From Desulfobulbaceae bacterium (GTDB lineage: Bacteria > Desulfobacterota > Desulfobulbia > Desulfobulbales > Desulfobulbaceae): a stretch of DNA of 64,000 bases. Made by a program: the position numbers and the translations under genes. The notes beneath the pieces were generated by a model. That model saw nothing but the letters and a program-made list of their open reading frames with translations. It made no database searches and was not told the DNA's origin. Location: NCBI GenBank assembly GCA_023544645.1, contig JAMJFO010000008.1:4032-68031 (forward strand), given 5' to 3'. Each line of letters begins with the position of its first letter. Positions within the stretch are counted from its first letter, which is position 1. Below are positions 20,272 to 28,984 of this stretch, one piece after another.

Positions 20272-21197
20272 CAGTCGGCGCTGCCGTTCAGTATCTTCAT
20301 CCCCGCATCTGCAGCCATCTCCTCAATAACCGCAAAATCATCCGGATCCGAACGGACAAAACGGCGCGCTGCCAGCTGCTTCAGGACATTGTGACCTTCA
20401 ATGGTCTGATCCATGTTGAGCAGAGAGGTCCGCAATTTATCGAGCAACTCGGGGGCCAGTTCTCTTTTCAGGCAAAGTGTCACCTCGGGCATCTCCGGCG
20501 ACGTGGCGATTATGCTCAGCTCATCCAGTATGGAAGAATCCCTGCCCACCAGTTGATTATACACCGTGTTCTTTGCCGATCCGATATCGGCCCGGCCGTC
20601 AAGCACTAAGAACACGGCCGAAGCGTGGCTGCCGGAATAATAATGGCGGCTGAAATGGGAATCGAGATCTTCGATGCCATGCTGCCGAAAAAAAGCCCGG
20701 GCAAAAACATAGCCTTCGGCTGTTGCCGGATCGACGAAAACCACGCTCTTGCCGCGCATATCCTCAACATTTTTTATACCGCTGTCTTTGCGGACAAAAA
20801 TATAACCTTGCGAGGTCGAACCCTCATCCAGGTTTACCAGGTTCGCAACCGGTGTCAAGCCAAGCTCCCTGATCGCCAGTGCTGCCGTATAGGAACTGAG
20901 CAGCGCACCGTCCAGGCGAAGAGACCTGAAGCGCTGCAGCACCTCACCGTAACGGCTCATGATGGTCAACTTGACCTCCAATCCAAGTTCATCGGAAAGG
21001 TAAGCGGCCAGCGCCCGGTATCGCTGCATCTGATCAAAGATGTTGTGTTCCGGCTCAATACCGATCAGCAGCTCCCTGTTTCTGTCTCCGGCCCGGACCT
21101 GGGTTGCGACACAGGTATAAATGAGCAGCGCTGCCATGGGCAGCACCAATAGCCGCCGGTAGAATCTCCAGCGCCCGGCATGATCAGGGAATGTCAT
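20271..21197 (-). CDS. PhnD-like periplasmic substrate-binding protein, orphan
   Basis: 308 residues with an N-terminal membrane/signal segment (about residues 12-36, ending near VRAGDR), then a type II periplasmic-binding fold of the phosphate/phosphonate (PhnD) class. Family hallmarks: IGIEPEHNI, the YTAALAI segment, DMRGKSVVFVDPATAEGYVFARAFF, and HHYYSG-like SRHYYSGSHASAVFLVLDGRADIG. No permease or ATPase is nearby. It overlaps the upstream binding-protein gene (ATGA) and the downstream kinase gene, suggesting that it presents a ligand to the kinase rather than feeding an importer. The ligand is unknown. Confidence 0.85.
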   Translation of the reverse strand: MTFPDHAGRWRFYRRLLVLPMAALLIYTCVATQVRAGDRNRELLIGIEPEHNIFDQMQRYRALAAYLSDELGLEVKLTIMSRYGEVLQRFRSLRLDGALLSSYTAALAIRELGLTPVANLVNLDEGSTSQGYIFVRKDSGIKNVEDMRGKSVVFVDPATAEGYVFARAFFRQHGIEDLDSHFSRHYYSGSHASAVFLVLDGRADIGSAKNTVYNQLVGRDSSILDELSIIATSPEMPEVTLCLKRELAPELLDKLRTSLLNMDQTIEGHNVLKQLAARRFVRSDPDDFAVIEEMAADAGMKILNGSAD

Positions 21198-22138
21198 TTG
21201 ATAACCCTTGTTGCCTCGATGATCAACTGGATGGGGAAGGTGATTCCCAGCTCTTTTGCTTCAGCAAGATTAAAAATGAGCTCCGTCTCCCGTAACAGCT
21301 CCGGCGCAATATTGTCGGCCTGCTCTCCGCCGATGATTTTCGCGGCGATTTCCGCCGCAGCCTCTCCCTGCTGAGCGGGCGGCTGAAACAGGGTTATCAG
21401 CATGCCGGTTTCATTGGAGTCGGGAAAGATACCGACGGCCGGAATTCTTTTCTCCCGCAACGATGTCAATATCTCATCGCTCCAGACATGGGCCAGGGAG
21501 CTTCCCGTCATATAGACGGCATCGTTTTCGCTGATACCCTTGAGTTTTTTTAAATCGCCGCGGGACCTGATGTCCATCCTGACCGGATTTATATTCTGCT
21601 GTTCCGCCAGGCTGACAAGTTCGGTCATCTGGCGGACGGTGTCCTCCTCGGTTGAACTGTACACCACCCGCAGATCCTGTATATCCCTGATCCGCTTGAA
21701 ATAACGCAGCAGACTTGACAAGGGGATTTTGTAGCCGCAGCCGCTGACCTGGCGACCTTTAAAAGCAGCCGCCTGCGGCTCATACACGCCGGCATAGACC
21801 ACAGGAATGGAGCTTTTTTCAAACAAGACCGCATGGGTGGCCGGAGCGCCGTAACTGACAATCAGGTCAACATCAAGGGCAATGAGTTTTCGCGCCGCAT
21901 TGCTCCAGGCAATGGGATCGGGGAACGGCCGCTGGAGGATAAACTGTACTTCCTGGTCGGGTGGCAGCTTTTTTTTCAACCCGTCAACAAAGGCCTGGTG
22001 CATGGATCCGTAATAAGGAATGTCCCCGGTCATGATAACCCCGATCAGCACTTTTGCGGCAGACAGGCCGGGAAAGCAGAGGATCAGCAACAGGACGGAC
22101 AGCAAGCCGCCTGCGATATATTGCCGGAAGACCTTCAA
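21194..22138 (-). CDS. ABC_sub_bind-type periplasmic binding protein, orphan
   Basis: 314 residues. Cleavable signal peptide (about residues 1-28, ending FPGLSAA), then a periplasmic-binding fold of the ABC_sub_bind/TrpX-like class, with DLIVSYGAPATHAVL, IPVVYAGVYEP, the central VVYSS region and FPDSNETGMLITLF. The start is TTG at 22138, immediately after the TAG of the barrel gene; the signal peptide requires this start. No cognate transporter genes in the window. Together with the PhnD-like protein it places two different binding proteins in one operon with an electron-transfer conduit. Confidence 0.82.
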   Translation of the reverse strand: MKVFRQYIAGGLLSVLLLILCFPGLSAAKVLIGVIMTGDIPYYGSMHQAFVDGLKKKLPPDQEVQFILQRPFPDPIAWSNAARKLIALDVDLIVSYGAPATHAVLFEKSSIPVVYAGVYEPQAAAFKGRQVSGCGYKIPLSSLLRYFKRIRDIQDLRVVYSSTEEDTVRQMTELVSLAEQQNINPVRMDIRSRGDLKKLKGISENDAVYMTGSSLAHVWSDEILTSLREKRIPAVGIFPDSNETGMLITLFQPPAQQGEAAAEIAAKIIGGEQADNIAPELLRETELIFNLAEAKELGITFPIQLIIEATRVIK

Positions 22139-24157
22139 CTAAAAATACCTCTTGACGGTGAAGGTGGTGATAAACGCTTCATCATCCTGCTCAACGCCAG
22201 CGCCGTCGTTGAACCGGTCCTCAAAAAAATCTGCGGCAAAGCTGACCCCGACCTCCCAGTCCTGCAGGATCTTTTTGGCAAGCCCGACCGTAACCATGGT
22301 CTCCGTTGTTTCCATGGCGGAAAAAGAACCCAGTGTGGAAGAATTTCCTGCGATGACATCCCCGGGCAGGTACTCTCCCTCGGCAATAGTATAGCTCAGG
22401 TCCGCGGTCAGGGTCAGATCCTTGCGCAGCAGATAATACAGGGACAGAATAAAAGTGTTTGACTCGTCGCTATAGGGAACACCGCGGTCATAATAGGGCA
22501 GATCACGCCCGGCCCCCGTGGTGCTCCAGAGAGTGTAGGCCAGGTCCTGCTCTATTTTCCGCCTGTTATAGGCCCAACTGGCCGTCAGGGTTACTTCGGG
22601 CGAAAAGAGCAACGACAGGCTGCCGAGAAAACGATCCATGCGCCCGTCTCTCTCTCCGTCTTCCAACAGAACAAGCTCATTACCCTGCAAATACTGCAGC
22701 TCCTCCCGCTGCATGAGGCGCAAGCTGTAATCACAAAAAACGGTTATCCAGCCGACCGGAGTATAGGTTGCGTTGAGGCGGATCTTGTTTGAGTGATCCG
22801 GTTCGGTATTATAGGAAGGATTGGCGTAAGCCTCGTAATCATAGATGGCCTTCAGCTTCAGCGTATTCAGAGGCCGGGCATGGGCAGTCAGGTTTATCCG
22901 ATGCACATCCGAGTCTGCCGGCAGAACGATCCAGTCGTCAATATCCGTGCGCTTGCGGTGTTCAAATTCATAATTACCGATCAGGGTCAATTTGTTCAGG
23001 GGGCGATATCGCGCCGACAGGGAAAACAAATCCTTTTCTGTGGAGATGGGTGTCCTGACCGGGTAGGTGATCCGGTTCACCAGTCCTGACAGGACAACCT
23101 GTTCCGGATTCTCCTTGTCCTTTTCCTGGTGCCTGTATTTGAAAAAAAGGCTGACAACCGGATCGGGTATCCACCTGAGATCCATGGCCGCCTTCCACCC
23201 ATCTGATTCGGCGCCGCTGTAATTATTCGTGTTTTCAGCATTGCTTAAGGTGGCGGAGGCAACGATTTGTCCGGTAAACGAGGAGTGAAACCTTATGGTA
23301 TTGCCGGAGGATTCCGTTTCCGGGACCACATTGTGCGGATAGGTGTCGCCCGGCCTGCCAAACACCGTGGAAGAGGGAAAATAATCATAGAGGACGCTTC
23401 CTGTGCCGGGATCGAATGTTGACTCGTTGCGGCTGAATTCGACCTCCACCGGTCCCAGGTGGCTGTTCATCCCCAGGGTCAGGTCATTGGATTCCCAGTT
23501 AATATCCCTGCTCTCGGAGGTCTTGATCAAATTACCGATACTGCCGGCCAGAAATCGTTGTTCCAGAATCCCCTCCCGCTCCACATATCTGTGCTTTGCG
23601 AACACATGCAGGGGGAAATCCGGAGCCTTGGCCCGGAGCAGCAATTCGTTCTTGATGAAATCGACATAATTTTCATCACCGGGGCTTCGATCCTCGAATA
23701 GCACCGCCGGAGGATCACCCGGATAAAGATAATTATAATGATCGAGATTATGGTGAATCCCTACGAATACATTTCTGAACAGCAGCAAATCCTTGTAGGC
23801 ATAGCCGAAATCGGCATAATTATTGTGTTCTCCGAAATATTCCAGGTGCATATGATACCGGTGCGGCAGCGGACAGGCCAGTCCGTCAAGGCCCAGGGCA
23901 ATGGAAGATTTGCCGTCCTCATACTCGGCGGACCTGCCTGCTGTATCGATATTAACGGCGCGAAAGCCCAGGTAAAAAGAACCCTCCCCTTTATAATGGG
24001 GGAGAATTTCGTCATTGTTTTGCGTTATTTCATCACTCCCGGAGCTTTCCTCCAGGTCGGCATCACTGCTTCCGGCCGGCGCTGAAACAGCAAAGCCACA
24101 CAGGAAGAATACCAGGGTCCAGGTTACAACACGCTTCGGAACGAGATGGTATATCAT
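22139..24157 (-). CDS. MtrB/PioB-like outer-membrane beta-barrel of a cytochrome conduit
   Basis: 672 residues. Signal peptide (about residues 1-29), then a short acidic linker and a long series of alternating amphipathic beta-strands with aromatic girdles, ending in the outer-membrane C-terminal Phe (TVKRYF). Size, low cysteine content and the gene order after a decaheme cytochrome match the MtrB/PioB decaheme-associated porins that sheathe a multihaem wire. ATG 24157 is supported by GGGAGG ahead of it and by an ATGA overlap with the cytochrome gene. Strand count is not determined here; the family has 20-28 strands. Confidence 0.8.
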   Translation of the reverse strand: MIYHLVPKRVVTWTLVFFLCGFAVSAPAGSSDADLEESSGSDEITQNNDEILPHYKGEGSFYLGFRAVNIDTAGRSAEYEDGKSSIALGLDGLACPLPHRYHMHLEYFGEHNNYADFGYAYKDLLLFRNVFVGIHHNLDHYNYLYPGDPPAVLFEDRSPGDENYVDFIKNELLLRAKAPDFPLHVFAKHRYVEREGILEQRFLAGSIGNLIKTSESRDINWESNDLTLGMNSHLGPVEVEFSRNESTFDPGTGSVLYDYFPSSTVFGRPGDTYPHNVVPETESSGNTIRFHSSFTGQIVASATLSNAENTNNYSGAESDGWKAAMDLRWIPDPVVSLFFKYRHQEKDKENPEQVVLSGLVNRITYPVRTPISTEKDLFSLSARYRPLNKLTLIGNYEFEHRKRTDIDDWIVLPADSDVHRINLTAHARPLNTLKLKAIYDYEAYANPSYNTEPDHSNKIRLNATYTPVGWITVFCDYSLRLMQREELQYLQGNELVLLEDGERDGRMDRFLGSLSLLFSPEVTLTASWAYNRRKIEQDLAYTLWSTTGAGRDLPYYDRGVPYSDESNTFILSLYYLLRKDLTLTADLSYTIAEGEYLPGDVIAGNSSTLGSFSAMETTETMVTVGLAKKILQDWEVGVSFAADFFEDRFNDGAGVEQDDEAFITTFTVKRYF

Positions 24158-25173
24158 TGGGTAAACCTCCCCGTTCCTGAAGCGGAAGGAACGTCCGAGC
24201 CATGGATTGTCGAATGGCAGTCGGTGCATCTGGTGTAAAACGCCCGGGCGGATTCAGGGGAGATTCTGTCGCCTGCCCGGTTGTTAACGGCATGTCCTTC
24301 ATGACACTGCAGGCAGAGAAAAGGCTCCCGCGCATTGAGCAGGTTGGTGTTCACCGATCCATGCGCAGTGTGGCAGTTCTGGCAGTCATCCATCACATCG
24401 GCATGCTCGTACAGAAAAGGTCCCCGCTTGTCAGGATGACACTGGACGCAGCTTTCCTTGACACTTTCCTCCTTGAGCAGACTGCCGGAAATACCACCGT
24501 GGGGATCGTGACAATCAATGCAGAAAACCCGTCCCTCCCTCAAGGGATGATGACTGGTCAGAGAAAACTCAACCTGGGCGGCCTGATGACAGCTGAAGCA
24601 CAGCTGTCCGGATTTTATCGGCGTGACCTTGAGGTCCGGACTTTGATGGACTTTGTGACAGTCAAAACAGGAAACATCGCTGATGGCATGGGTGCCCGCA
24701 TTCCAGTTGTGCAGATTAAAGGTGGCGTTGGCCGAGTGGCACTTCAGACAGGTCAGCGACTGCGCAGGGGCAGGAAGATTTTTCAGGTCGATCAGTGTCT
24801 TGTAATCACAGGCGGTCTTTATCCCCTGCCGGGCATTTTTTTCAACCAGCTCCCGGGTCAGTCCGCTGATGGCCACACTGCCCGGCCCGTGGCACGACTC
24901 GCAATCAACCAGCGGCATGCCAGACTCCTTTTTCAACTGGGCGCCCATGGTGCTTGCATCAAAAAACTCCTTCAACCGGTCATGCTCATGGCATGCGGCC
25001 AGGCAGTTCTGCGTGCCGACATAATCGGCATAGAGATTGCCTACGATCATTTTTTCATATTCCTTCTGGGGCAAAAGAGGTCTGGAGCCCTTGAGCCCCT
25101 GGCACCCGCCCATCAATACGAGAAGAAATACGAATATGCCTAGGATTGGTATCCGGTAACCTGTATTACACAT
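24154..25173 (-). CDS. decaheme c-type cytochrome lipoprotein (DmsE/MtrA-like)
   Basis: 339 residues with a hydrophobic signal ending in LMGGC, a probable lipobox with Cys24. Haem motifs at residues 57 (CLAACH, one residue longer than usual), 91, 142, 169, 192, 218, 242, 264, 287 and 316: nine CxxCH plus one CX3CH. Distal His ligands are plentiful between them. Paired with the barrel gene, it should form the periplasmic wire of an outer-membrane electron conduit. First gene of the operon; a 27-bp palindrome lies about 90 bp upstream of its start. Confidence 0.9.
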   Translation of the reverse strand: MCNTGYRIPILGIFVFLLVLMGGCQGLKGSRPLLPQKEYEKMIVGNLYADYVGTQNCLAACHEHDRLKEFFDASTMGAQLKKESGMPLVDCESCHGPGSVAISGLTRELVEKNARQGIKTACDYKTLIDLKNLPAPAQSLTCLKCHSANATFNLHNWNAGTHAISDVSCFDCHKVHQSPDLKVTPIKSGQLCFSCHQAAQVEFSLTSHHPLREGRVFCIDCHDPHGGISGSLLKEESVKESCVQCHPDKRGPFLYEHADVMDDCQNCHTAHGSVNTNLLNAREPFLCLQCHEGHAVNNRAGDRISPESARAFYTRCTDCHSTIHGSDVPSASGTGRFTQ

Positions 25174-25260
25174 ATTCCTACCCCCCTGCTACTGCAACCC
25201 GATCCTGCCTTCGGGGTGTCATGATGCAATAGCTTTCCGGCTGTGAAAACCGGTAAATTT

Positions 25261-25287
25261 ATTAATATTACAGCATGTAATATTAAT
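25261..25287. promoter_or_regulatory. 27-bp perfect palindrome, candidate operator of the cytochrome operon
   Basis: Arms ATTAATATTACA and TGTAATATTAAT, 12 bp each and exactly complementary, flank a 3-nt spacer (GCA). It lies 88 bp upstream of the decaheme cytochrome ATG. A plus-strand T-run follows, but there is no plus-strand gene upstream to terminate. A dimeric regulator binding site is the best guess; it does not match the FNR box (TTGAT-N4-ATCAA). Confidence 0.5.
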
Positions 25288-25488
25288 TTTTTTTACTACT
25301 TTTCCACATACCGTGTCAAGGAACCTTATTGGCTTGCTCAATGTCCGGTCATGATATATATCGTTCCGGGAGCCAGGCATGGTTATCTGATTTTGCGATA
25401 GGGTAAGACAAGCCCGGACAGTAAAGATCTCGCCCAGGTATTTGCGGTAGGAGCGGAGTTTTTTTCTTCACCGCAGGCAAGGCACTAT

Positions 25489-25517
25489 TTGACAAAGAAT
25501 ATCTTACAATGTAGAGT
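25489..25517 (+). promoter_or_regulatory. sigma-70-like promoter for the 25586 PilZ gene
   Basis: TTGACA (25489-25494), 17-bp spacer, TAGAGT (25512-25517). The -35 is perfect and the -10 has four of six matches. Leader to the ATG is about 62 nt. Confidence 0.5.
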
Positions 25518-25585
25518 TAAATCAAGTAGGTGTTTCTTGTTTGAAAACCACTCTCCCCACTCTTGACCAGCTGACAGGAAAAATC

Positions 25586-25987
25586 ATGAGTAATAGTGAA
25601 CGCAGACGCTATATCAGGCCGGAATCCCTTAATCTTCTTGATTATATCGTCGTTGATGAACAGGGCGTCCAGAGCGAGTACAGCATGGGCCGGACCCTGA
25701 ATATCAGCATCGGCGGCATCCTGATGGAAACCCATATTAAACTGCAGGCAGGCCAACAGGTGATGATCACCATCGGCCTGGAAGACGAACTGGTGGACGT
25801 GATGGGCAGGATAGTCCACTCAACCCTGCACCAAGACGGCATGTACCATAACGGTATAGAATTTTTCCATGCGTCGGTTGAAGACAGAAGGGTCATCAAT
25901 AGGTACGTCGAAGCCTTCCACAGCCAATATCCTGAAGCGTCAGAAAAAAAAAAACAGGCCCTGAAATTTCTTGAGAAGAATCAGTAA
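25586..25987 (+). CDS. PilZ-domain protein (4 of 5)
   Basis: 133-residue cytoplasmic PilZ protein. Both c-di-GMP motifs are present: RRRYIRPE at the N-terminus and NISIGGILME for D/NxSxxG. A predicted helix and a Lys-rich C-terminus follow the barrel. ATG 25586 has AGGA eight bases upstream; an in-frame TTG at 25541 would add 15 residues but lacks such a site. Divergent from the cytochrome operon, so c-di-GMP and the conduit may share a control region; this is only positional. Confidence 0.8.
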   Translation: MSNSERRRYIRPESLNLLDYIVVDEQGVQSEYSMGRTLNISIGGILMETHIKLQAGQQVMITIGLEDELVDVMGRIVHSTLHQDGMYHNGIEFFHASVEDRRVINRYVEAFHSQYPEASEKKKQALKFLEKNQ

Positions 25988-26047
25988 ACAACCTGCCTTC
26001 CATTCCAGCAAAATTCATTTTCTCCGGGAGTGAGTCTAACCACTTTC

Positions 26048-27454
26048 TTATTCCCGGCGCCCATAATCATCATCAAAACGTACGATATCGTCTTCCCCGA
26101 GATAACTTCCTATCTGCACTTCGATGAGCTCCAGCGGGATGGTTCCGGGATTTTCCAGGCGGTGCCTGGTCCCGGCAGTAATATACGTTGACTCATTCTC
26201 GTCGAGCAACACAACTTTATCACCGTTGGTCACCCTGGCCATGCCGGACACCACAATCCAGTGCTCGTGCCGGTGATGATGCATCTGCAGGGAAAGTTTT
26301 GCCTTTGAGTTAACGGTGATCCGTTTGATCTGAAAGCGCTCGCGCATTTCCAGGGTGGTGTAACTGCCCCAGGGACGATAAACCGTTCGATGGATCTGGA
26401 ACTCATTACGCCCTTGTTTTTTTAATTTTTCAACGATTTTTTTCACATCCTGGGCGCGGGAGACCGGAGCCACCAGAACGGCATCCGCCGTTTCCACGAC
26501 CATGGTATCGCGCAGGCCGACCGCGGCCACCAGCGTATCTCCGGCCCGGATCAACGAATTCTCGACATCCTCCATGATAACGTCCCCGGAGAGCACATTA
26601 CCATGTTCGTCTTTTTCCGACAGCTCCCAGAGAGCGCGCCATGACCCGATATCACTCCAGCCGATATCGGCTTTAACCACGGCCGCCTTGTCGGTCTTCT
26701 CCATCAGGACGTAATCAATGGAATCATCCGGGCAGCGCTCCATGGCCTCCCGGTCAAACCGGAAGAAAATTCCGTCCCGGGTTCCCCTTTGCACCGACTC
26801 GTCCATGCTCTCGACAATGGACGGATTGTGCTGTCGCAGCTCGGCAAGAAGCATTTTAGAGGGGAAAGCAAACATACCGCTGTTCCAGAAATATTCTCCG
26901 CTGGCAACGTATTTCTCCGCCGTCTGCAGATCAGGTTTTTCAACAAACGATCTGACCCGGCTCCCTTCACCCCGGGCAATGTAACCGTATCCGGTTTCCG
27001 GATGTTCCGGCACAATGCCAAAAGTGGTCAGACTGCCTTTTTCAGCCAGCTTAACCGCTTCCTTAACCGCTGCCGCAAAGGCTTCGGTGGCGGTTATCAG
27101 ATGGTCGGCAGGAAGAACGAGCAGCACCGCGTTATCGTCCAAGTGGCGCTGCGCATACAGGGCGGCCCCGCAGATAGCAGCCGCGGTATTGCGGCCGACC
27201 GGCTCCAGCAGCAGGTGGTACTCGGGAAATATTCCCAGTTCATCGATCTGGGTCTTGGTGAGAAAGCGGTGCTCCTCACCAACCACCACGATGGGCGGCA
27301 GGGTGTCTGACAGCTCCCTCACCCTTTCAAGGGTTGTCTGCAAAAGAGAGCGGCTGCCGATCAGGTTGATCAGCTGCTTGGGATACAGTTCCCGCGAGAG
27401 CGGCCATAACCGGGATCCTGTTCCCCCGGCTAGAATGACTGGTTGGATAGACAC
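26048..27454 (-). CDS. manC: mannose-1-phosphate guanylyltransferase / mannose-6-phosphate isomerase
   Basis: 468-residue bifunctional type II enzyme. N-terminal nucleotidyltransferase with the pyrophosphorylase signature LAGGTGSRLWPLSRELYPKQ (about residues 9-28) and FVEKPD near residue 173; C-terminal cupin isomerase domain with the QMHHHRHEHW zinc-ligand motif near residue 390. Makes GDP-mannose for surface polysaccharide. Downstream of a phosphomannomutase gene on the same strand (37-bp gap), giving the two-step path mannose-6-P to GDP-mannose. Confidence 0.94.
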   Translation of the reverse strand: MSIQPVILAGGTGSRLWPLSRELYPKQLINLIGSRSLLQTTLERVRELSDTLPPIVVVGEEHRFLTKTQIDELGIFPEYHLLLEPVGRNTAAAICGAALYAQRHLDDNAVLLVLPADHLITATEAFAAAVKEAVKLAEKGSLTTFGIVPEHPETGYGYIARGEGSRVRSFVEKPDLQTAEKYVASGEYFWNSGMFAFPSKMLLAELRQHNPSIVESMDESVQRGTRDGIFFRFDREAMERCPDDSIDYVLMEKTDKAAVVKADIGWSDIGSWRALWELSEKDEHGNVLSGDVIMEDVENSLIRAGDTLVAAVGLRDTMVVETADAVLVAPVSRAQDVKKIVEKLKKQGRNEFQIHRTVYRPWGSYTTLEMRERFQIKRITVNSKAKLSLQMHHHRHEHWIVVSGMARVTNGDKVVLLDENESTYITAGTRHRLENPGTIPLELIEVQIGSYLGEDDIVRFDDDYGRRE

Positions 27455-27491
27455 TGTTTCACCTCGGTAAAATCCATATTCGGTTTAACGT

Positions 27492-28874
27492 TTATTCACT
27501 GCCCCGGATCAGATGCACAAGTTCCGCGGTTTGCTGTTCCAGGAGTTTCCGGTCCCCTCTGGTTTCGACATTGAGGCGCAGCACCGGTTCGGTATTTGAT
27601 TTGCGCAGATTAAAACGATATTGCGGAAAGGCAATGCTCAGCCCGTCGGTAAAATCCATCTCTCCGTCACCATATCTTTTCCGGATCTCTGCAATAACCA
27701 TATCCGGATCGGCAACCCGCGAATTGATCTCGCCGCTGACGGGAAAGGCCTTCATCCGATCGCCGACCATATTGCCAAGGGTTCGACCGGAATCACTGAT
27801 CAGCTGCGCCACAAGCAGCCAGGGGACCATGCCGGAGTCACAATACCCGAAATGCCGGAAATAATGATGGGCCGACATTTCTCCGCCGTACACGGCATCG
27901 ATCTCTCGCATTTTTTCCTTGATAAAGGCGTGGCCGGTACGGGTCATGATCGGGATGCCGCCGGATGCCGTGACAATCTCCCGGGTGTTCCAGATCAGGC
28001 GCGGATCATGGAGGATGGAGGCCCCGGGATACTGTTTGAGTATAGCCTCGGCAAGGAGGCCGACAATATAATACCCCTCGATGAAGCGACCGTTTTCATC
28101 ATAGAGGAAGCACCGGTCAAAATCGCCATCCCAGGCAATACCCATATCGGCGCCGTGCTCCTGGACCGCCCTGGCTGTCGCTTCCCTTTTCTCTGGGAGC
28201 AGGGGATTGGGCACCCCGTTGGGAAAACGGCCATCGGGTTCATGGTGCATTTTTATGAAGGTAAAAGGCAGGTGGCGCTCCAGCTGGTCGATCACCGGGC
28301 CGGCACAGCCGTTGCCGGCATTGACTACAAGTTTCAGCGGAGCGAAATGTTCGGGCTGGACGAACGACAGCAGGTAGCGTATGTAGTCCTCCTTGCCGAT
28401 AATTGATTCGATTTCTCCCGGGACAATATCAGTCCGCCCCGTCATTTTCTCCCGGCACCACTCATCAGAGCCGGCTTTGTCGGCTATCTGACGCAGGCCG
28501 GTATCGCTGCTCACCGGGCGGGCTCCCCGCTGCACCAGCTTCATCCCGTTATATTCGGCCGGATTGTGGCTGGCCGTTACCATGATGCCGCCGTCCACCC
28601 CGGCAGCCTCGCCGCTGAAAACAGCATAATACACCTCTTCGGTGCCGGCCAGGCCGATATCCAGGACATCAACGCCCCCGGCTGTCAGGGTATCGGCAAG
28701 CGCTGCGGCCAGTTCAGGGCTGGACAGACGCATGTCCCGGCCGATGACCACCCTGGTCAGGCCGAACTGTTCGGCAAAGGCAAGACCGATGCGGCGGGCC
28801 ACATCCGCATCCAACTCATCCGGCACCCGGCCGCGAACGTCATAGGCGGTAAAACAATCCAGCGGTCTGCTCAT
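27492..28874 (-). CDS. algC: phosphomannomutase / phosphoglucomutase
   Basis: 460-residue alpha-D-phosphohexomutase. The active-site phosphoserine is in VTASHNPAEYNGMKL (about residues 98-112), the metal loop in GIAWDGDFDRC (about 240-250), the sugar-specificity loop in GGEMSAHHYFR and the phosphate loop in RKSNTEPVLRLN. Converts mannose-6-P to mannose-1-P, and probably also the glucose phosphates, supplying both manC and the divergent rmlA. Confidence 0.92.
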   Translation of the reverse strand: MSRPLDCFTAYDVRGRVPDELDADVARRIGLAFAEQFGLTRVVIGRDMRLSSPELAAALADTLTAGGVDVLDIGLAGTEEVYYAVFSGEAAGVDGGIMVTASHNPAEYNGMKLVQRGARPVSSDTGLRQIADKAGSDEWCREKMTGRTDIVPGEIESIIGKEDYIRYLLSFVQPEHFAPLKLVVNAGNGCAGPVIDQLERHLPFTFIKMHHEPDGRFPNGVPNPLLPEKREATARAVQEHGADMGIAWDGDFDRCFLYDENGRFIEGYYIVGLLAEAILKQYPGASILHDPRLIWNTREIVTASGGIPIMTRTGHAFIKEKMREIDAVYGGEMSAHHYFRHFGYCDSGMVPWLLVAQLISDSGRTLGNMVGDRMKAFPVSGEINSRVADPDMVIAEIRKRYGDGEMDFTDGLSIAFPQYRFNLRKSNTEPVLRLNVETRGDRKLLEQQTAELVHLIRGSE

Positions 28875-28904
28875 TTCAGTGTACCACGGTTAAACTAAAC
28901 AATT

Positions 28905-28933
28905 TTGAAACTGGTTGAAAAATAGAGTATATA
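28905..28933 (+). promoter_or_regulatory. sigma-70-like promoter for rmlA-rmlD
   Basis: TTGAAA (28905-28910), 17-bp spacer, TATATA (28928-28933). Both hexamers match five of six consensus bases. A leader of about 45 nt ends in TAAGGAG just ahead of the rmlA ATG. Confidence 0.6.
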
Positions 28934-28984
28934 GAACTTTTCGTACCAAGGTCAACTCAAAAGTCCCGCTCATAAGGAGTTCCG

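Larger units (their letters stand above)
25174..25585. other. divergent intergenic region: cytochrome operon / PilZ gene
   Basis: About 410 bp separating the minus-strand cytochrome operon from a plus-strand PilZ gene. It contains a perfect 12-bp-arm palindrome (25261-25287), a run of eight T (25285-25295 area) and a good promoter for the PilZ gene. No further open frame is convincing. Confidence 0.7.

Noticed and set aside
24202-25143. 313-codon frame antisense to the decaheme cytochrome
   Set aside because: No ribosome-binding site, no domain, and the opposite strand has ten haem motifs and a signal sequence.
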